NCBI GenBank assembly: GCA_019925095.2
Contig: CM034408.1
Span: 62,001-126,000 of the forward strand
DNA from: Dendrolimus kikuchii
Lineage: Eukaryota; Arthropoda; Insecta; Lepidoptera; Lasiocampidae
Direction of reading: 5' to 3'
Length of the DNA stretch: 64,000 bases
The translations under genes and the position numbers were made by a program. This document shows, in pieces, positions 34,625 to 45,989 of the stretch (within the stretch, counting starts at the first letter, position 1; each line of letters begins with the position of its first letter). A model generated the notes under the pieces. It did no database searches, was not told the origin of the DNA, and worked only from the letters and a program-made list of their open reading frames with translations.

Positions 34625-34956
34625 TGCCGACGCACTCGTCCGCTGTCAGACAATAAGGCTTCGTGCAAACGGGCCACCGAACTCAGCTGCAACGCAAGGG
34701 CGCGTGGCCGTCACCGACCGCATGTATGCGGCGAGTTCCTACAAAATGTATGAACTGCTTGTCGCGTGCCACCGTGCTGGCGGCTGTGGTCGGTGGCCCG
34801 TTTGCGTGCAGCCTAATTAATACCTACGAGAGACCTCGGGGTCCGTGCGCGAGCCGATTGCGCCATCACGCCTTTCTGATAACTGTGATGGTAACAAATA
34901 ATAGGATAATAAGTGATTAAATTAGCATAAGGAGATGTTCTATTATTTTTGATTAT

Positions 34957-34992
34957 AATAAACACGATTAATAGTTGTTGCGTTTTAATAAA
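34957..34992 (+). terminator. Poly(A) signals of the MADF-BESS gene
   Basis: Two AATAAA hexamers on the plus strand (34957-34962 and 34987-34992), about 330-370 nt after the stop codon. They are the first strong signals downstream. Confidence 0.5.
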
Positions 34993-35393
34993 ACATTAGT
35001 TAAGCGGGTGACCCAGATACGGGTCGGGTGGGTGGGTTCGATTCGGGACTGGGAGCCGGCCCTCGTCACGGCGCTGCCCGACGAGAAAGGCGGCGGAACC
35101 CGACACCGGCAGCCTGGCTTGTTGGCTGCGCTGCCTCCGGCCACGTACTACCTACAACAGCTGTGCCTATGCACGTGTTCAACTCAATACCTTGAGTTCT
35201 AGTGAATCCTATGGTCAAAGTGTTTTTTCGTTGCCTCTATAGACTATTTATTTCTGAGGTACGTAAAAGTATTTATTCTGCATACCTTGAAACAAAGTCC
35301 TTTGTAAAAATATTAGATGGATTCGGTCTCTGTGTTATTTGCATCTATTTGGAGAAGTCGTTCATATAATTATGATAGATGTATTTAAAAATA
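34993..35393. other. Intergenic stretch between the MADF-BESS and four-helix membrane genes
   Basis: A GC-rich patch at 35010-35160 then AT-rich sequence. No gene recognised. Confidence 0.4.
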
Positions 35394-35399
35394 TTTATT
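35394..35399 (-). terminator. Candidate poly(A) signal of the four-helix membrane protein gene
   Basis: AATAAA on the minus strand, about 130 nt past the stop codon of the gene ending at 35529. Confidence 0.4.
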
Positions 35400-35528
35400 T
35401 GCATCATTTTATACATATTTGTGTATTTAGCAAGATAACGGACAAACATATTTGCAGAAAAACTCCTTTTACTTAATAAGAAATAATAGATACGTATTAT
35501 GATTTGAACAGGCTCCCAAGGTAGGCTG

Positions 35529-36032
35529 TCATGGTATTGTCGCCCTGTAGTTCACAACGACTATAATGAAATATATAGAAGTGGCGACCATCATGAGCAT
35601 TACGAGAGTAAAAAGGCACGCGAAGGCATGGGCGCCGCTGAGGAAGGCTGAGAGCGCGACGCCAGCGGCGGCGGCGGCTGCGGCCGCCACGAACACCACC
35701 ATGAACCACACGTAGAGGGCGCACACGGCGTCGCTCTGGTGGAACGCTGCGCCCATCAGCAGGGCACTCACCGCGCACAGCAGCACGCCCGCCGCGCCCA
35801 GCGCGTATCTCGCCGCGAAGGCGACCTCTTCGCCCACCCCTTGCTTGACTAGCAGACGAGTGCCGACAGCCGTGTACCCGAACACGCAGAGGGCCGACCA
35901 GAGCAGCCCCACCATGCCGATGGCGACCACGCCGACGCGCAGCGGGATGCACGCGCAGCACTCGTGCACGTTCGGGCACTTGTCGAGCACGTTACCCATT
36001 TTGCAATACTTGTAACTGGTATTGTACTCCAT
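35529..36032 (-). CDS. Four-transmembrane-helix protein, intronless
   Basis: A single open frame of 167 codons from an ATG in good context (CACACCATGG) to TGA. After a hydrophilic N-terminus comes a cysteine cluster, ECCACIPLRVG, then four hydrophobic segments: about residues 34-52 (VVAIGMVGLLWSALCVF), 75-95 (ALGAAGVLLCAVSALLMG), 104-125 (VCALYVWFMVVFVAAAA) and 136-160 (ACLFTLVMLMMVATSIYF). The CCxCxxLRxG lead-in recalls LAPTM4-like and related insect tetraspan membrane proteins, but I cannot assign it firmly. A second in-frame ATG 12 codons in is also possible. It is co-oriented with the large gene and sits in its proposed intron, so it would be a nested gene with its own promoter. Confidence 0.7.
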   Translation of the reverse strand: MEYNTSYKYCKMGNVLDKCPNVHECCACIPLRVGVVAIGMVGLLWSALCVFGYTAVGTRLLVKQGVGEEVAFAARYALGAAGVLLCAVSALLMGAAFHQSDAVCALYVWFMVVFVAAAAAAAAGVALSAFLSGAHAFACLFTLVMLMMVATSIYFIIVVVNYRATIP

Positions 36033-36353
36033 GGTGTGAGATTGAGGAATGCAAACAAGTAACCACTATTTAAACGTATTAATATTTGTTTGTTACTTAC
36101 ACAGAGTGTATTGATGATATACTATATGAGAAATTAAATTATATTGTGGTGTATTGTCAGATTTTGACAAACTGACAATTAAAATGAAAACTTTATAAAC
36201 ACTCGTAAAAGGTAAAGTAACTTCTTTACTTACTCGATTTATTTACAGTGGAGAGGACCAATTCTATCATTCTTGTATTGATCAAAGCAAAAGTTAAAAT
36301 TAGATTAGTGTTATCTCTGGGTCTCTGACAGTAAGTAGTGCTATAATACGTAC

Positions 36354-37077
36354 CTCTGATAGCCCTCCGCATCAGAGAGACAATGGTGCGCCTCACGCTG
36401 CACGGCTTCCGCAGATGCTTTTGCTTTCTCACCCCCAGAGTCAGGGCGCGTTTGCATTTCACCTCTCTCACGTCGAATGAGGCCGCGCTCGACGTGTCCT
36501 CTAGCAGTGCCTTGCCTATTCTTCTGCGGGCCACGACCTTGGCCTCGGGCGATGGCATTTCGATCGGGGGCAGTGAAAACTTTTCGGGGTTCAAGCACTT
36601 CTTCGGCCACATGTCATCCGGGCTGTCCAAGGTCACGTACTTGGGATACGGCATCGGGAGTGACAGTGGTGGTAGTATTTTGTTGTACGGTATCAATCGC
36701 CGATTGAGCTCGTTGCTCCGACAGCTGGAGCTTGAATTGAGCCAAATATCACTCGAGAGTAGAGACGAGGAGAGCGTGTCCCGCCTGCTTTCATATTCGA
36801 TGGTGCATTTCTTGGTTCTGGCGACGCTGACTACGTTCACCGAGTTGCTGTGCACAGGCGCTTTCCCCAGATCGTAGTCGGGCTTGGAGCTTTCGCTGGT
36901 GGCGGTGTTGTAGGACTCGTCCGAGGAGGCGGACGTGGACCAAAAGTGGAAGGGCGAGATGGGCTCCATGTTGAGGAAGGCGCGAGCGATGTGGGGCGGC
37001 GCGGCCGCCACCCGCGGCGGCTCCGGTGACAGCACCCCGAACGGGTGGGTGAAGTAGAACAGGCAAAGCGGACGACC
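36354..37077 (-). CDS. Exon of an uncharacterised protein, probably the large gene
   Basis: The acceptor TTCTTGGACAG and donor AGAG|GTACGT enclose 241 open codons: GRPLCLFYFTHPFGVL, a Ser-rich middle (SSDESYNTATSESSK), LPMPYPKYVTLDSPDDMW, and a basic end (RKPCSVRRTIVSLMRR). It ends in phase 1, which matches the exon starting at 21357, giving AIRGEKEAG. The composition (Ser/Arg/Pro-rich, weakly structured) also resembles the downstream exons. The true start exon lies further upstream and was not found. It could instead belong to a separate gene. Confidence 0.6.
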
Positions 37078-37374
37078 CTGTCCAAGAACACATAAATTCT
37101 TCATATTACTTAGAACACAGCTTAAATTATTACACAAATGGAGACTTGACCACTATTATCCAAATGATAAAAATATTCATTTGCAAATTAAAATCATTTT
37201 AAAGGAAATAAATATTACTCCTAATGTAATATAATTAACACTTATTTCCTTCAAGATATTTTCTGAACAATGTTTGCCGATAGTTTTCTATCAGGGGCTA
37301 CTTTTGCATTATGGAGGTTCTTAGAATCATTTTAATTGAAGATAATGGATTAAGCCTTTTCTATTTGTATTTTA

Positions 37375-39480
37375 GCTGACGTGATACGGCAAGGTATGGA
37401 ATACTTTATTCCATACTCTGACAAAATCGCGTCAGTGCAAGCTCGACCCTGGTTCAGTGCAGAATGCAAACATGCTGAATCGTATAAGCATAAAGCATAC
37501 CTAGCGTGGGTCGATGCTCGCAACCGCAAAACAAAAGATGTAAAGTTGAAGAAGAAAGCATTCAATAAGGTTGCCAAATCATGCAAAAAGGTTTTACGGA
37601 AGGCTCGTTTCGACCACATATCACGGATCGGGAACAAACTTGCCTCATATCCAGCTGGCAGTAAGGCATTCTGGTCCTTGGCAAAAGCGGTCGAATCGAA
37701 CTTCTGCCGTCCCTCACTTCCTCCACTGCTGAGACCTGATGGGTCACTAGCTCACACTGCAGAAGAAAAAGCCAATCTGCTTGCAACTCTTTTCGCAGAA
37801 TCTTCTCGTTTAGATAGTAACGGTGCAACACCTCCACATCTGCCTCATAGTGGTACATCCATGGCTGAGATACACATTCGACAGAAAGAGGTACGAAAAA
37901 CACTGAAAGCTCTAGACGTGAACAAAGCAAGCGGCCCAGATGGAATCCCAGCAATAGTTCTTAAAACTTGTGCGCCTGAACTCACTCCAATACTGACACG
38001 CCTGTACCGTCTATCTCTAAAAACAGGACTGGTTCCAAAATCTTGGAAGCAGGCTAACGTGCAACCTGTGCCCAAAAAGGGTAGTCGCGCTGACCCTGTC
38101 AACTACAGGCCCATTTCAATAACCTCCATACTCTGTAAGAGCATGGAACGAATATTGCACGTCAGGCTTCTGGCGTACCTAGAAGCAAACGACCTGCTTA
38201 GTGATCGTCAATACGGTTTTCGCCGAAATCGCTCAACAGGAGATCTTCTAGCGTACGCCACACACATCTGTGGTGAAGCCATCGAGAAGAATGGAGAGGA
38301 GCTTGCCGTTTCTCTTGATATCTCGAAGGCATTTGGCAGGGTCTGGCGCGATAGCCTCATTAGCAAACTTCCAGCTTACGGATTACCTGACAGTCTCTGT
38401 GCTTGGATATCTGATTTCTTGAGAGAACGATCGATAAGAGTGGTTGTTGATGGCTACTCTTCCGATCACATGGCAATCAGTGCCGGAGTCCCTCAAGGAT
38501 CTGTTCTCTCCGCAACTCTCTTTGTGCTGCATATAAACGATCTACTTAAACCCGGCGTTTTTGGCTACGCAGACGACAGCACGGTTGTGGAGAGATATAT
38601 GTCCAATGCGCGAGATAACAGGGCCCAGATCCAGTTGCACAGAGAGACGATGGTCGAACGGCTGAACGTATCCTTGCAAGCAGTCTCCAAATGGGGTGAT
38701 GCAAACTTGGTTACGTTCAACGCCTCCAAAACTCAGGCGTGTCTATTTTCCGCAAAACGGAGTCTATTTGATCTGACTCCCACTTTCAGGGGTGTGTCCA
38801 TTACATTGACTGATAGACTCCAGCTTCTGGGCATCTCTTTGACTCCAACACTCAATTTTGGCACGTACATAGAGTCTTTAGCGCAAGTGGCGGCCAAAAA
38901 GCTGGGTATACTCGCAAAGGTGAGACAGTACTTCACATCGAAACAACTGCTGAACTTATACCAAGCACAAGTTCGGTCCTGCATGGAGTACTGTTCTCAT
39001 CTTTGGGACGGGTCAGCCAAATACCAGCTGGAGGCGTTGGAATCAATTGAGAAAAGAGCCAGGAAGCTGGTCGGCAATGATCGTCTTTTTTATGCTCGAC
39101 TTCAGAGTCTAGAGCATAGACGTAAAGTCGCGGGGCTGACTGTCTTCTACCGGATACATTTCGGGGAGTGTTCCTTAGAATTGCACGAGCTGATTCCTCC
39201 ATCCCCATTTTACCATCGGACAACCAGACGCACCGGTTTGCGCCACCGATACATGGTGGAAATACCACCAGTCAGAACGAAGCGTTTCGCTTCATCTTTT
39301 CTGGTGCGCACTGCCGAAGAGTGGAATAATTTGCCGGAGTCTGTTTTTCCTGACAAATACAATCTTAAAGTCTTCAAGTCACGAGTGAATAGGTATTTTC
39401 TAGGTAAGCGTGCTCCATCCTAGATAGCATCATCAACAACATCAGGTGAGACAGGCTAACCGGGCTGGTGGCAGGCACAC
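37375..39480 (+). mobile_element. 5'-truncated non-LTR retrotransposon (Jockey/CR1-like)
   Basis: The element lacks the gag and endonuclease parts. Homology begins at about 37375 just before the reverse transcriptase and runs through the 3' untranslated tail with CATCATCAACAACATCAGG. 5' truncation is the usual result of LINE insertion. It lies about 300 nt upstream (in minus-strand terms) of the exon at 37077. Confidence 0.8.
37381..39423 (+). CDS. LINE reverse transcriptase, open but 5'-truncated
   Basis: 680 codons without a stop. RT motifs appear in order: [84 protein letters not shown] and the catalytic [12 protein letters not shown]-terminal region follows ([50 protein letters not shown]). 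There is no ATG at the 5' boundary and no endonuclease, so this copy cannot mobilise alone. The open frame indicates a young insertion. Confidence 0.88.
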   Translation: MIRQGMEYFIPYSDKIASVQARPWFSAECKHAESYKHKAYLAWVDARNRKTKDVKLKKKAFNKVAKSCKKVLRKARFDHISRIGNKLASYPAGSKAFWSLAKAVESNFCRPSLPPLLRPDGSLAHTAEEKANLLATLFAESSRLDSNGATPPHLPHSGTSMAEIHIRQKEVRKTLKALDVNKASGPDGIPAIVLKTCAPELTPILTRLYRLSLKTGLVPKSWKQANVQPVPKKGSRADPVNYRPISITSILCKSMERILHVRLLAYLEANDLLSDRQYGFRRNRSTGDLLAYATHICGEAIEKNGEELAVSLDISKAFGRVWRDSLISKLPAYGLPDSLCAWISDFLRERSIRVVVDGYSSDHMAISAGVPQGSVLSATLFVLHINDLLKPGVFGYADDSTVVERYMSNARDNRAQIQLHRETMVERLNVSLQAVSKWGDANLVTFNASKTQACLFSAKRSLFDLTPTFRGVSITLTDRLQLLGISLTPTLNFGTYIESLAQVAAKKLGILAKVRQYFTSKQLLNLYQAQVRSCMEYCSHLWDGSAKYQLEALESIEKRARKLVGNDRLFYARLQSLEHRRKVAGLTVFYRIHFGECSLELHELIPPSPFYHRTTRRTGLRHRYMVEIPPVRTKRFASSFLVRTAEEWNNLPESVFPDKYNLKVFKSRVNRYFLGKRAPS

Positions 39481-39784
39481 AACACTACTCCGCAGAGTGT
39501 TTGTTTGCTGGGCAACGGGCGACGGGCGTGCGCCTCACTGTGCGATTCATACTTGGATCTACAGATGTTAAACAGATACGTATTTGGTACTTTGATCATT
39601 AAATCAACAAATAAAGAACTCCGTGAACCGGCTACGCCTGATAGGGAACGTCCACTATTTTCGTGCTTTGCTTGCGGACTTCTAAAAAATATTTATTCTG
39701 TAACACCGCATACCTCAAAAACTGCTCAACGGATGTTGTTAAAAATTTTCATTGTATTTATTACCTGTCTTCTGGTCTCGTAAC

Positions 39785-40290
39785 ATTTTTTAATCGACTT
39801 CCAAAAGGAGGTTCTTATTTCGACTGCAGGCTTTTTTGCATGTTTGGTACGCGATTTCTCCGTCAAATGTGGAGCGATTTAAAAAAAAATCTTATGAAAG
39901 AGTATACTCCTGAGGCGGTTCTATTGTCATGTCACCAAGTCAGGATCTGAGGAAAGGATCCTAGGGAAATTGAGAGCAACTCTTGTTGAAGAGTGCCGAG
40001 CACCTACACTGTACGAAAGAGAAATTTGTATAAGCGTGTAATAGGACGATTTCTACAGGCGCTTAAAAAAAGTTATTCAAGCAATTAAAAAGTAGTTTTT
40101 TTCTCTTTAAACAAAAACAAAATCGACTTCAAATTAAAAAGCAAATAAGAAATATTTTCTACAACATCTTGAAGTCGATGCTAAGTGAAACATAAAAAAC
40201 AAAGTACAAAATGCACCGACTTCAATATCGTATAGAAAATATTTATGTTTTGTTTTTTAGTTCGAAATCGGATTTGTTTTTGTTAAGAAA
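39785..40290 (+). repeat. Foldback-type repeat, diverged
   Basis: Opens with AATCGACTTCCAAAAGGAGG, the same start type as 26265 and 63075. It ends in an inverted pair around ATATTTTCTACAACATCTTG (about 40145-40175) and its complement near 40220-40250. Non-coding, decayed member of the ACCGACTTCAA family. Confidence 0.6.
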
Positions 40291-40477
40291 AACTAGTAAC
40301 AGATGTTCTCAGTCTAAAGTTTTAAAGGTAGCAGGCGCAAACACATACCATTTGCTATGTAAAAGGTAAAATTGTTTGTTCAAAACATGGTGTAACTAAA
40401 GCTATAATAACGGGACCGTATCTATTAAAATAGCTACAAAACATATAGTTATTTTAGCAATTTTTATAGTTATACCA

Positions 40478-40655
40478 ATTACCAGCTGACCCGGCAACTG
40501 TTATTCTGCCATAAAAAAAAACACCATAGGAATGTGAAAAATACTTTACGACCTATTCTCATACCTGCCAAATATAAAAAAATCATTAAAATCGGTTAAG
40601 CCGTTTCGAAGAAGTTCAACCACAAACACCGTGTCACGAGATTTGTATATAGTAG
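40478..40655 (+). repeat. Decayed interspersed repeat
   Basis: Contains CCAGCTGACCCGGCAACTG and, at the end, AAAATCGGTTAAGCCGTTT and CGAGATTTGTATATAGTAG. This layout recurs widely in lepidopteran genomes to my knowledge. Class not determined. Confidence 0.5.
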
Positions 40656-40666
40656 AATTAATTCAT

Positions 40667-40935
40667 CTCTGCAGACCACGGGTCATAAAAATGGCCTGGA
40701 CTTTTGGAGGGCTTGCGTGGGAAGGCCAACACGTAGAGGCCTTGACACATTTGACTTGACCGGCGATTATCCCTGTCTACGCCATATGAAAATGCACCCA
40801 AGGACAAGCCCAGGTGAGTGTAGGACAATTATAGGGAATGAGAACAGATCGGGGACTTTGGCGTCTGCCCGTCGCAATGTTCAAGGACCATGGAAAGAAT
40901 GGGCAGACGGTGACTCGCCATTCACTGTATGGGCC
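40667..40935 (+). repeat. Interspersed repeat (copy 2)
   Basis: Second copy of the family at 25112-25330, sharing GGCCTGGACTTTTGGAGGGC-type sequence, AGGCCAACACGTAGAGGCC and the GGACAAGCC block. Confidence 0.6.
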
Positions 40936-41639
40936 CCTAAAAATGCCGTATGAGATTGGCGAGGGGCAACATGGGTGTGAGTGGCTAAGGGGTGTCGAGA
41001 GATGGGCTACAGCTTAGCTTAACCGAAGCTACTTCTGAAGTTATGCCATTTATCACTTCAACCCCTGGAGCTTGAGTCTTAACTCTAGCGATCTCCACTT
41101 CGTACTAGCTGCCCAAGGCAATCAGGGAGGCGGGGGTCTTGCCTTGGCCTTTTGAAGTCGGGTCCGAGGTGTTGCTACTCACCTAAGGCTTCGCCACAAA
41201 GCCCCCCAGCGGGTCATGAAGTAATTCATTATTATAGTCAAGGTGGCGGATTCCGTCATACACCTCTCATTATTTCCGTGTTTGAATAGTTACGAGGACA
41301 ACAAATCAGTCAGTGAAACTAACACACCATTGAATTCTGTCTTCGAATTGTAGTTGGCGTTAAATTCCGTTTAAAAAAGTTTATATACCGCTCGTTCGTA
41401 CGAACTTCGCCATCTTGACTATATTTTATTTTTACATTTCACGACAACATTGTATAAGTGTGTTAGGACAATATAAAATGTAGCTCCCTGGCTTTTATCC
41501 ATATAAATCCAGCATAAAGACGTAGTAGCTATTTTTTTCAGATCCACGCAGCCATTCGCTTGTTTAAACTTTTCCATAACACCGAGTCGCTCGATAGAGT
41601 GATTTTTAAACTAGTTTTTCCTAGGTACTTGTTTACATG

Positions 41640-41890
41640 TGCAAACAATCTTTAATATGTCATTATTATTCAAACTTTTGGAACAGGGTGCGGTATGTTT
41701 GCAGAGGCTAGTTTCTCAGAGCTTTCCCTTCGGCCCAGATGGGGCCCTGCGCTGGGAGCGGGGCTCTATGGCGCGCGCGGTGCCGGGTGCCGCCCGGTGC
41801 CATCGCCGCTCCTCACCTAGTTCCTGCCCCATCTGGCCTCCGCGTACAACCAATGTACAATTTACGCCAATACCAACAGCCAACTGACTT
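41640..41890. other. GC-rich island of unknown role
   Basis: An isolated GC-rich patch. Open frames exist on both strands, but none has convincing splice signals or recognisable content. Could be a leader exon or promoter of the large minus-strand gene. Confidence 0.2.
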
Positions 41891-41983
41891 TAGCGGTCAC
41901 GTTTGGGCCTAGCCTGATACGTTATCTTCCACAGCATAAGAATGGGAGAGTTCTCGAGGAATATGAAATGGAGAAACATATTT

Positions 41984-42220
41984 TATTTTATTTTATTGCA
42001 GGAGATCAGCAGACAGGCAGACGGCCCACTTGATGGAAAGCGGTTACCATCGCCTATGGACATTTGCAACACCAAAGTTGCTACAAATGCGCTGCTGCTC
42101 TTCTAAGGGAAACTGGAACCTAGTCACTAATGCCGGAACACAACTCAAGGTTGTTATGGCGACATGCTTTAGACCAGGGGTGGTAGCCATCCAGTCGGGC
42201 AAATGCCCTACCACCTGGCG
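41984..42220 (+). repeat. MITE-like 'TTGCAGGA' repeat, 3'-truncated
   Basis: Good match from TTTTATTGCAGGAGATCAGC to CCCTACCACCTGG, where it breaks off. A second ATTGCGATGATGAGA-type start follows, then a poly-G run. Confidence 0.8.
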
Positions 42221-42298
42221 TTTTTATTGCGATGATGAGAAAATAGACAGACGGGCCAGTTAATGGAAAATGGAATGGTGAGAATGCAATGGGTTTGG

Positions 42299-42328
42299 AT
42301 GGGGGGCGGGGGGGGGGGGGGGGGGGAG
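42299..42328. repeat. Poly-G tract
   Basis: A G-rich run interrupted once by C, ending in about 20 consecutive G residues. Unusual in this AT-rich context; G-quadruplex capable. Confidence 0.8.
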
Positions 42329-43227
42329 TGACATCGGATCTCTCACTCATCATACAAAACAGGATTAGCACGAAACTAATCGTTTTACGCCTATATTTTG
42401 TGTTTGCGTAGTATCACGCGTTTGAGTCGGCAGAGCTGTAATCAAGTGTATGAATTCTCAGAAGCTACTCTGCAAATGTAATTTGCCAGAAAGATCTAAC
42501 TCTGTCACTATACAACGATATAGTGAAATGTCAAGAAACAAAAATAGGGCTGCCTGTCGTGCGGTTCCGGTCCGTCGTTCTGTGTATGTTATATTCTCAG
42601 AAACTACTGTGTCTGCAAACATAGATGATAGCAAAAAGTGTATTCTATATGACTTTACATGATGGTGTAATTTTGGAACCAACATAAAAACCAAGAAAAT
42701 AAATATAAAAACTTCAGTACATTTACATAACCGGGAAGACTATCGTCACATATACATATTTTGGAAAAGTATAGCGAGGTTCCTTGATGATATTTTTATT
42801 ATATTTAAGATTAAGTTAGTCGGTCATAAAAGGCGTGTCACTCTTTCTATAACTCTTAGATTATAAAGTGGAAAATTCTGAAATCGAAATAACAAAGCTA
42901 ATACAATTAAATATCTATTAAAAATAAATGAAGTTATTAATTAGAGTTTTTTTTTGTTTTCATGCCCAGAGGACTGTCTGAATTGCCACTCTGTATGGCA
43001 ATGCTTATACGCTAGGCCGGAGCGAAATACGAGCTAGCTAACTGATCACAGGTCTGGTGGCATCAAAGAGTTTCTTTCGGACTCAATGTTTCCAATACAA
43101 ACAGCACGACTAGGAAACCCTTTCTTAGTGTTCCATGACGCTTTAAAATATTTCAAATATATTGAAATAGGTACTTTAAAAAAAATTGCTTCGAACATGA
43201 TTCGTTGTAGTTGCTGAGGTATGTATG

Positions 43228-43420
43228 TAACAAGCTGTGGTAGCTTAGTAGTTAACGGATCCCACATTTCATGTGGAAAACCCGCCAATCTACCTTGGAC
43301 AAGCGTGGCGGGTATACTGTCCGTTCCCCTGGCTATAAACGGGAGGCCTGAGCTCAGCAATGGGACGTTTATGGGCTGTTATTATCATTTTGAGGTAGGT
43401 AATCTCTGTTAAGGTATATC
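43228..43420 (+). repeat. Decayed LINE 3' end
   Basis: Contains GTGGTAGCTTAGTAGTTAA, GACAAGCGTGGCGGGTA and, near the end, CTCAGCAATGGGACGTTTAT, sequence typical of a lepidopteran LINE 3' end as far as I remember. No long ORF. Confidence 0.45.
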
Positions 43421-44570
43421 CTTGATATAATTTAATTACTCCGCATTTCTTTGCGCTTACGCCAATGACAACTGGCAAAAGCAGTGGACGTTAGTTACGT
43501 CATGGAACTCTTCGAACTGACATGACATGGCTTAATGTTATAATTTCTACGAATTCAAATTTTACACTTGAGGCTTTTCTTATGTTATCAGTAGCTAGCA
43601 ACTTGTGCACTCGAAATAGGTTTGTATGCAGTTGGAATTATTTGCAAGATATGTATGACGTCTGGGCGGCTGTGGAGCCAGTTCGCGCCTTTTTTGACAG
43701 TTCTCTGTGGCATGGTCGGGCGCGCACACGCCGCGCGACGCGTGCCCACTGCCGGCGTCGCTGACACGCGCACGCTGCTGCTGCTCTTCGCTGCACTGTC
43801 AGACTAACTTCGCGGAACATCACTATTATTGTTTATTATTATAGAAGACACGCAAATGTGTTTTTGTTATTGAACAAATGTAAATATTATTTCTCGATGA
43901 TTTAGTGCACAATGTCAGTGATAAAGTAATATATTGGTTATTTGCACATGTACCTATGTAGCTCCTCTACAACTGGGCCAGCAGTGTTGGTGATTAGATA
44001 AAATTACTTATAAGACTTACGATATCGTATCGCGAGAGTTGAGTACATAGAAAGGATAATATGAATACGCTATTTATCAACTAAATACCACAACATATCA
44101 TATCAACAAAAGCCACCGCGTTTAGCTATAAATATTTTTAGATAAGTCATATTATAATTAACTCAAAGTCAGTTGATGGTACAATTTAATATTGTAGTGA
44201 ACACAAAAAATATTAAATAATTATTATGAGCTGGAATCTGTTATAACATGAATTATCCACCGATTACGTCAATTAAAAAGCAGTTTTCTGTTTATATCAG
44301 AAAACAAATGGTTATAAAGTGATAGACAAATAGGATACGCGTGATGGTGTGGGACTTGTGTTGGCAGAGTATTAGACCTACCATCACCTTGTGTGGAGAC
44401 GTCCAAGGCCGACCCATGTGGGAGTCGTCTTCGATCACACAACAATGCTTATACCACACAGTTAAGACCAATTTATCTATTAACTTTTATCTTTATTAAA
44501 GTTAAACTGTTATCAAATGAACCACCTATATATTTTTGTAATTATGTGTATTTAATTTATACATTAGATT
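43421..44570. other. AT-rich region without recognised gene
   Basis: Mostly unique AT-rich sequence with a GC-rich patch at 43680-43800. No gene or named repeat recognised. Confidence 0.4.
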
Positions 44571-44745
44571 ACATACATACATACATAACTTCACGCCAGT
44601 TCCCTTGCGGGCTAGGCAGGAACAACAGAGCGCCATTCAGGCTTATTCTTACACACCTCACTCGCTTCTTTCACATTCATAGCTCTTGTCATGCACGCTC
44701 GTCTGTTCTTAAGGCTCCTGACATCACTAGTTCACGATCAATTTG
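44571..44745 (-). mobile_element. 5'-truncated LINE 3' end with (ATGT)n tail
   Basis: Minus-strand copy with the tetranucleotide tail at 44571-44585 and all landmarks of the family described for 18836-19012. Confidence 0.7.
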
Positions 44746-45471
44746 ATCATTAGATTAGATATTTACATTCAAAAATTATAGTCCCAAGTTATTTTATAGA
44801 GCACTCTCATTTCAATACGCATAACTTACTTACTAATTAATTACTTAGGGCATTGGGGATTCATTACTGCGTTGACCTTCCGACCGTATAAAAGCGACAT
44901 AACAACCGGGAAACTTTCGAATGAGAAATGCTATGACTGATTCAATGTTACTAGATAGTGTTTGCGAAGATTGGAAATAATTTATTTTGATTGTCCAATG
45001 TCCAGCCAGTTCGGCTGGCAGCGGGAGCGGGAGCAGCTAGAGTTAATGACCGCACTCAGCTATAATAGATGCGTGCAGCGTGACACAACAACGCACTACC
45101 CGATACGCATTTCAATTCGTTCTTCCAAAATAACTCTCCATGTGAACAGGCAGTTATGTACCTTTTTCGAAAATAAAAGCCCAGCTTCATGATGTCGTAG
45201 GTGTTGAAAATGTAATAATGTTCATGCAAATAGTAAGTACTTATAAAAGCCAAAAGATGTCGCATTTGCATGTGCATGCACAGCTTAGCCCGTCGTCAAG
45301 GTGAGCCACTAACCTAAAAATAACTGGGAGATAGCAGAGCAAGTTGGCTTAAAAGAAATAAAACAGCACAGCCATGCGTGTAAACCGCCCTTCGCAAAAT
45401 ACTACTCAAAGCCACCGGATGGTTTGCATACAATAATTACTTTATGCATAATTACGATTATATTCAGTCAT

Positions 45472-45920
45472 ATATATAAGTGCAGCGACAGAGTTGAGTC
45501 CGTTGTGCTTTACTTAATTTTCTACTCTGCTCTTCTTCTTGACTGTAAAATGGTTTGTTTTAGTCTTAGGATATATGGACTCCCTTATATTCTCTGCCTA
45601 CATGCAACATTTTTAACAATAAGCAAATTGACCTCGTATTCACTACAAAATTATATGTCACTGACCTAGTGTTCTAGTCCCAAGTGAGTAATTCAAACAA
45701 CATAAGTGAATTTGTTTTTAAAGCAGGATGATTGTTTCAACAAGTGTACTCAGTGAATAACATAAGTGAAAATGAGAGTGTTGAAATAGCAGTGTTGTTG
45801 TGCGATGGCATCTCGATCACCTGTGTTGATGGGGCGCAAAATCACATGGGTAGTGGAAGTGGGGGAAGCGCCCATATACGCTCATGCACCCTACGAGATA
45901 CACATGAATCATACCAAATG
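45472..45920 (+). CDS. Speculative TATA-driven first exon
   Basis: TATATATAAG lies near 45472, and about 330 nt further a GCGATGG start opens MASRSPVLMGRKITWVVE, VGEAPIYAHAPYEIHM, NHTK. It runs into a strong donor, AAAT|GTAAGT, at about 45919. The 38-residue peptide looks protein-like, but no family is recognised and no second exon was found. The coordinates cover leader plus coding part; the coding part starts at about 45805. Confidence 0.25.
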
Positions 45921-45989
45921 TAAGTATGGATATTACACACGTCGTATAATATGAAGCCGGCGCCAAAATTTTAATTAACGTCTTAATTT

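Noticed and set aside
34015..34656. Plus-strand 213-codon frame over the MADF-BESS exon 2
   Set aside because: Out of frame with the MADF and BESS motifs; low-complexity shadow of a GC-rich exon.
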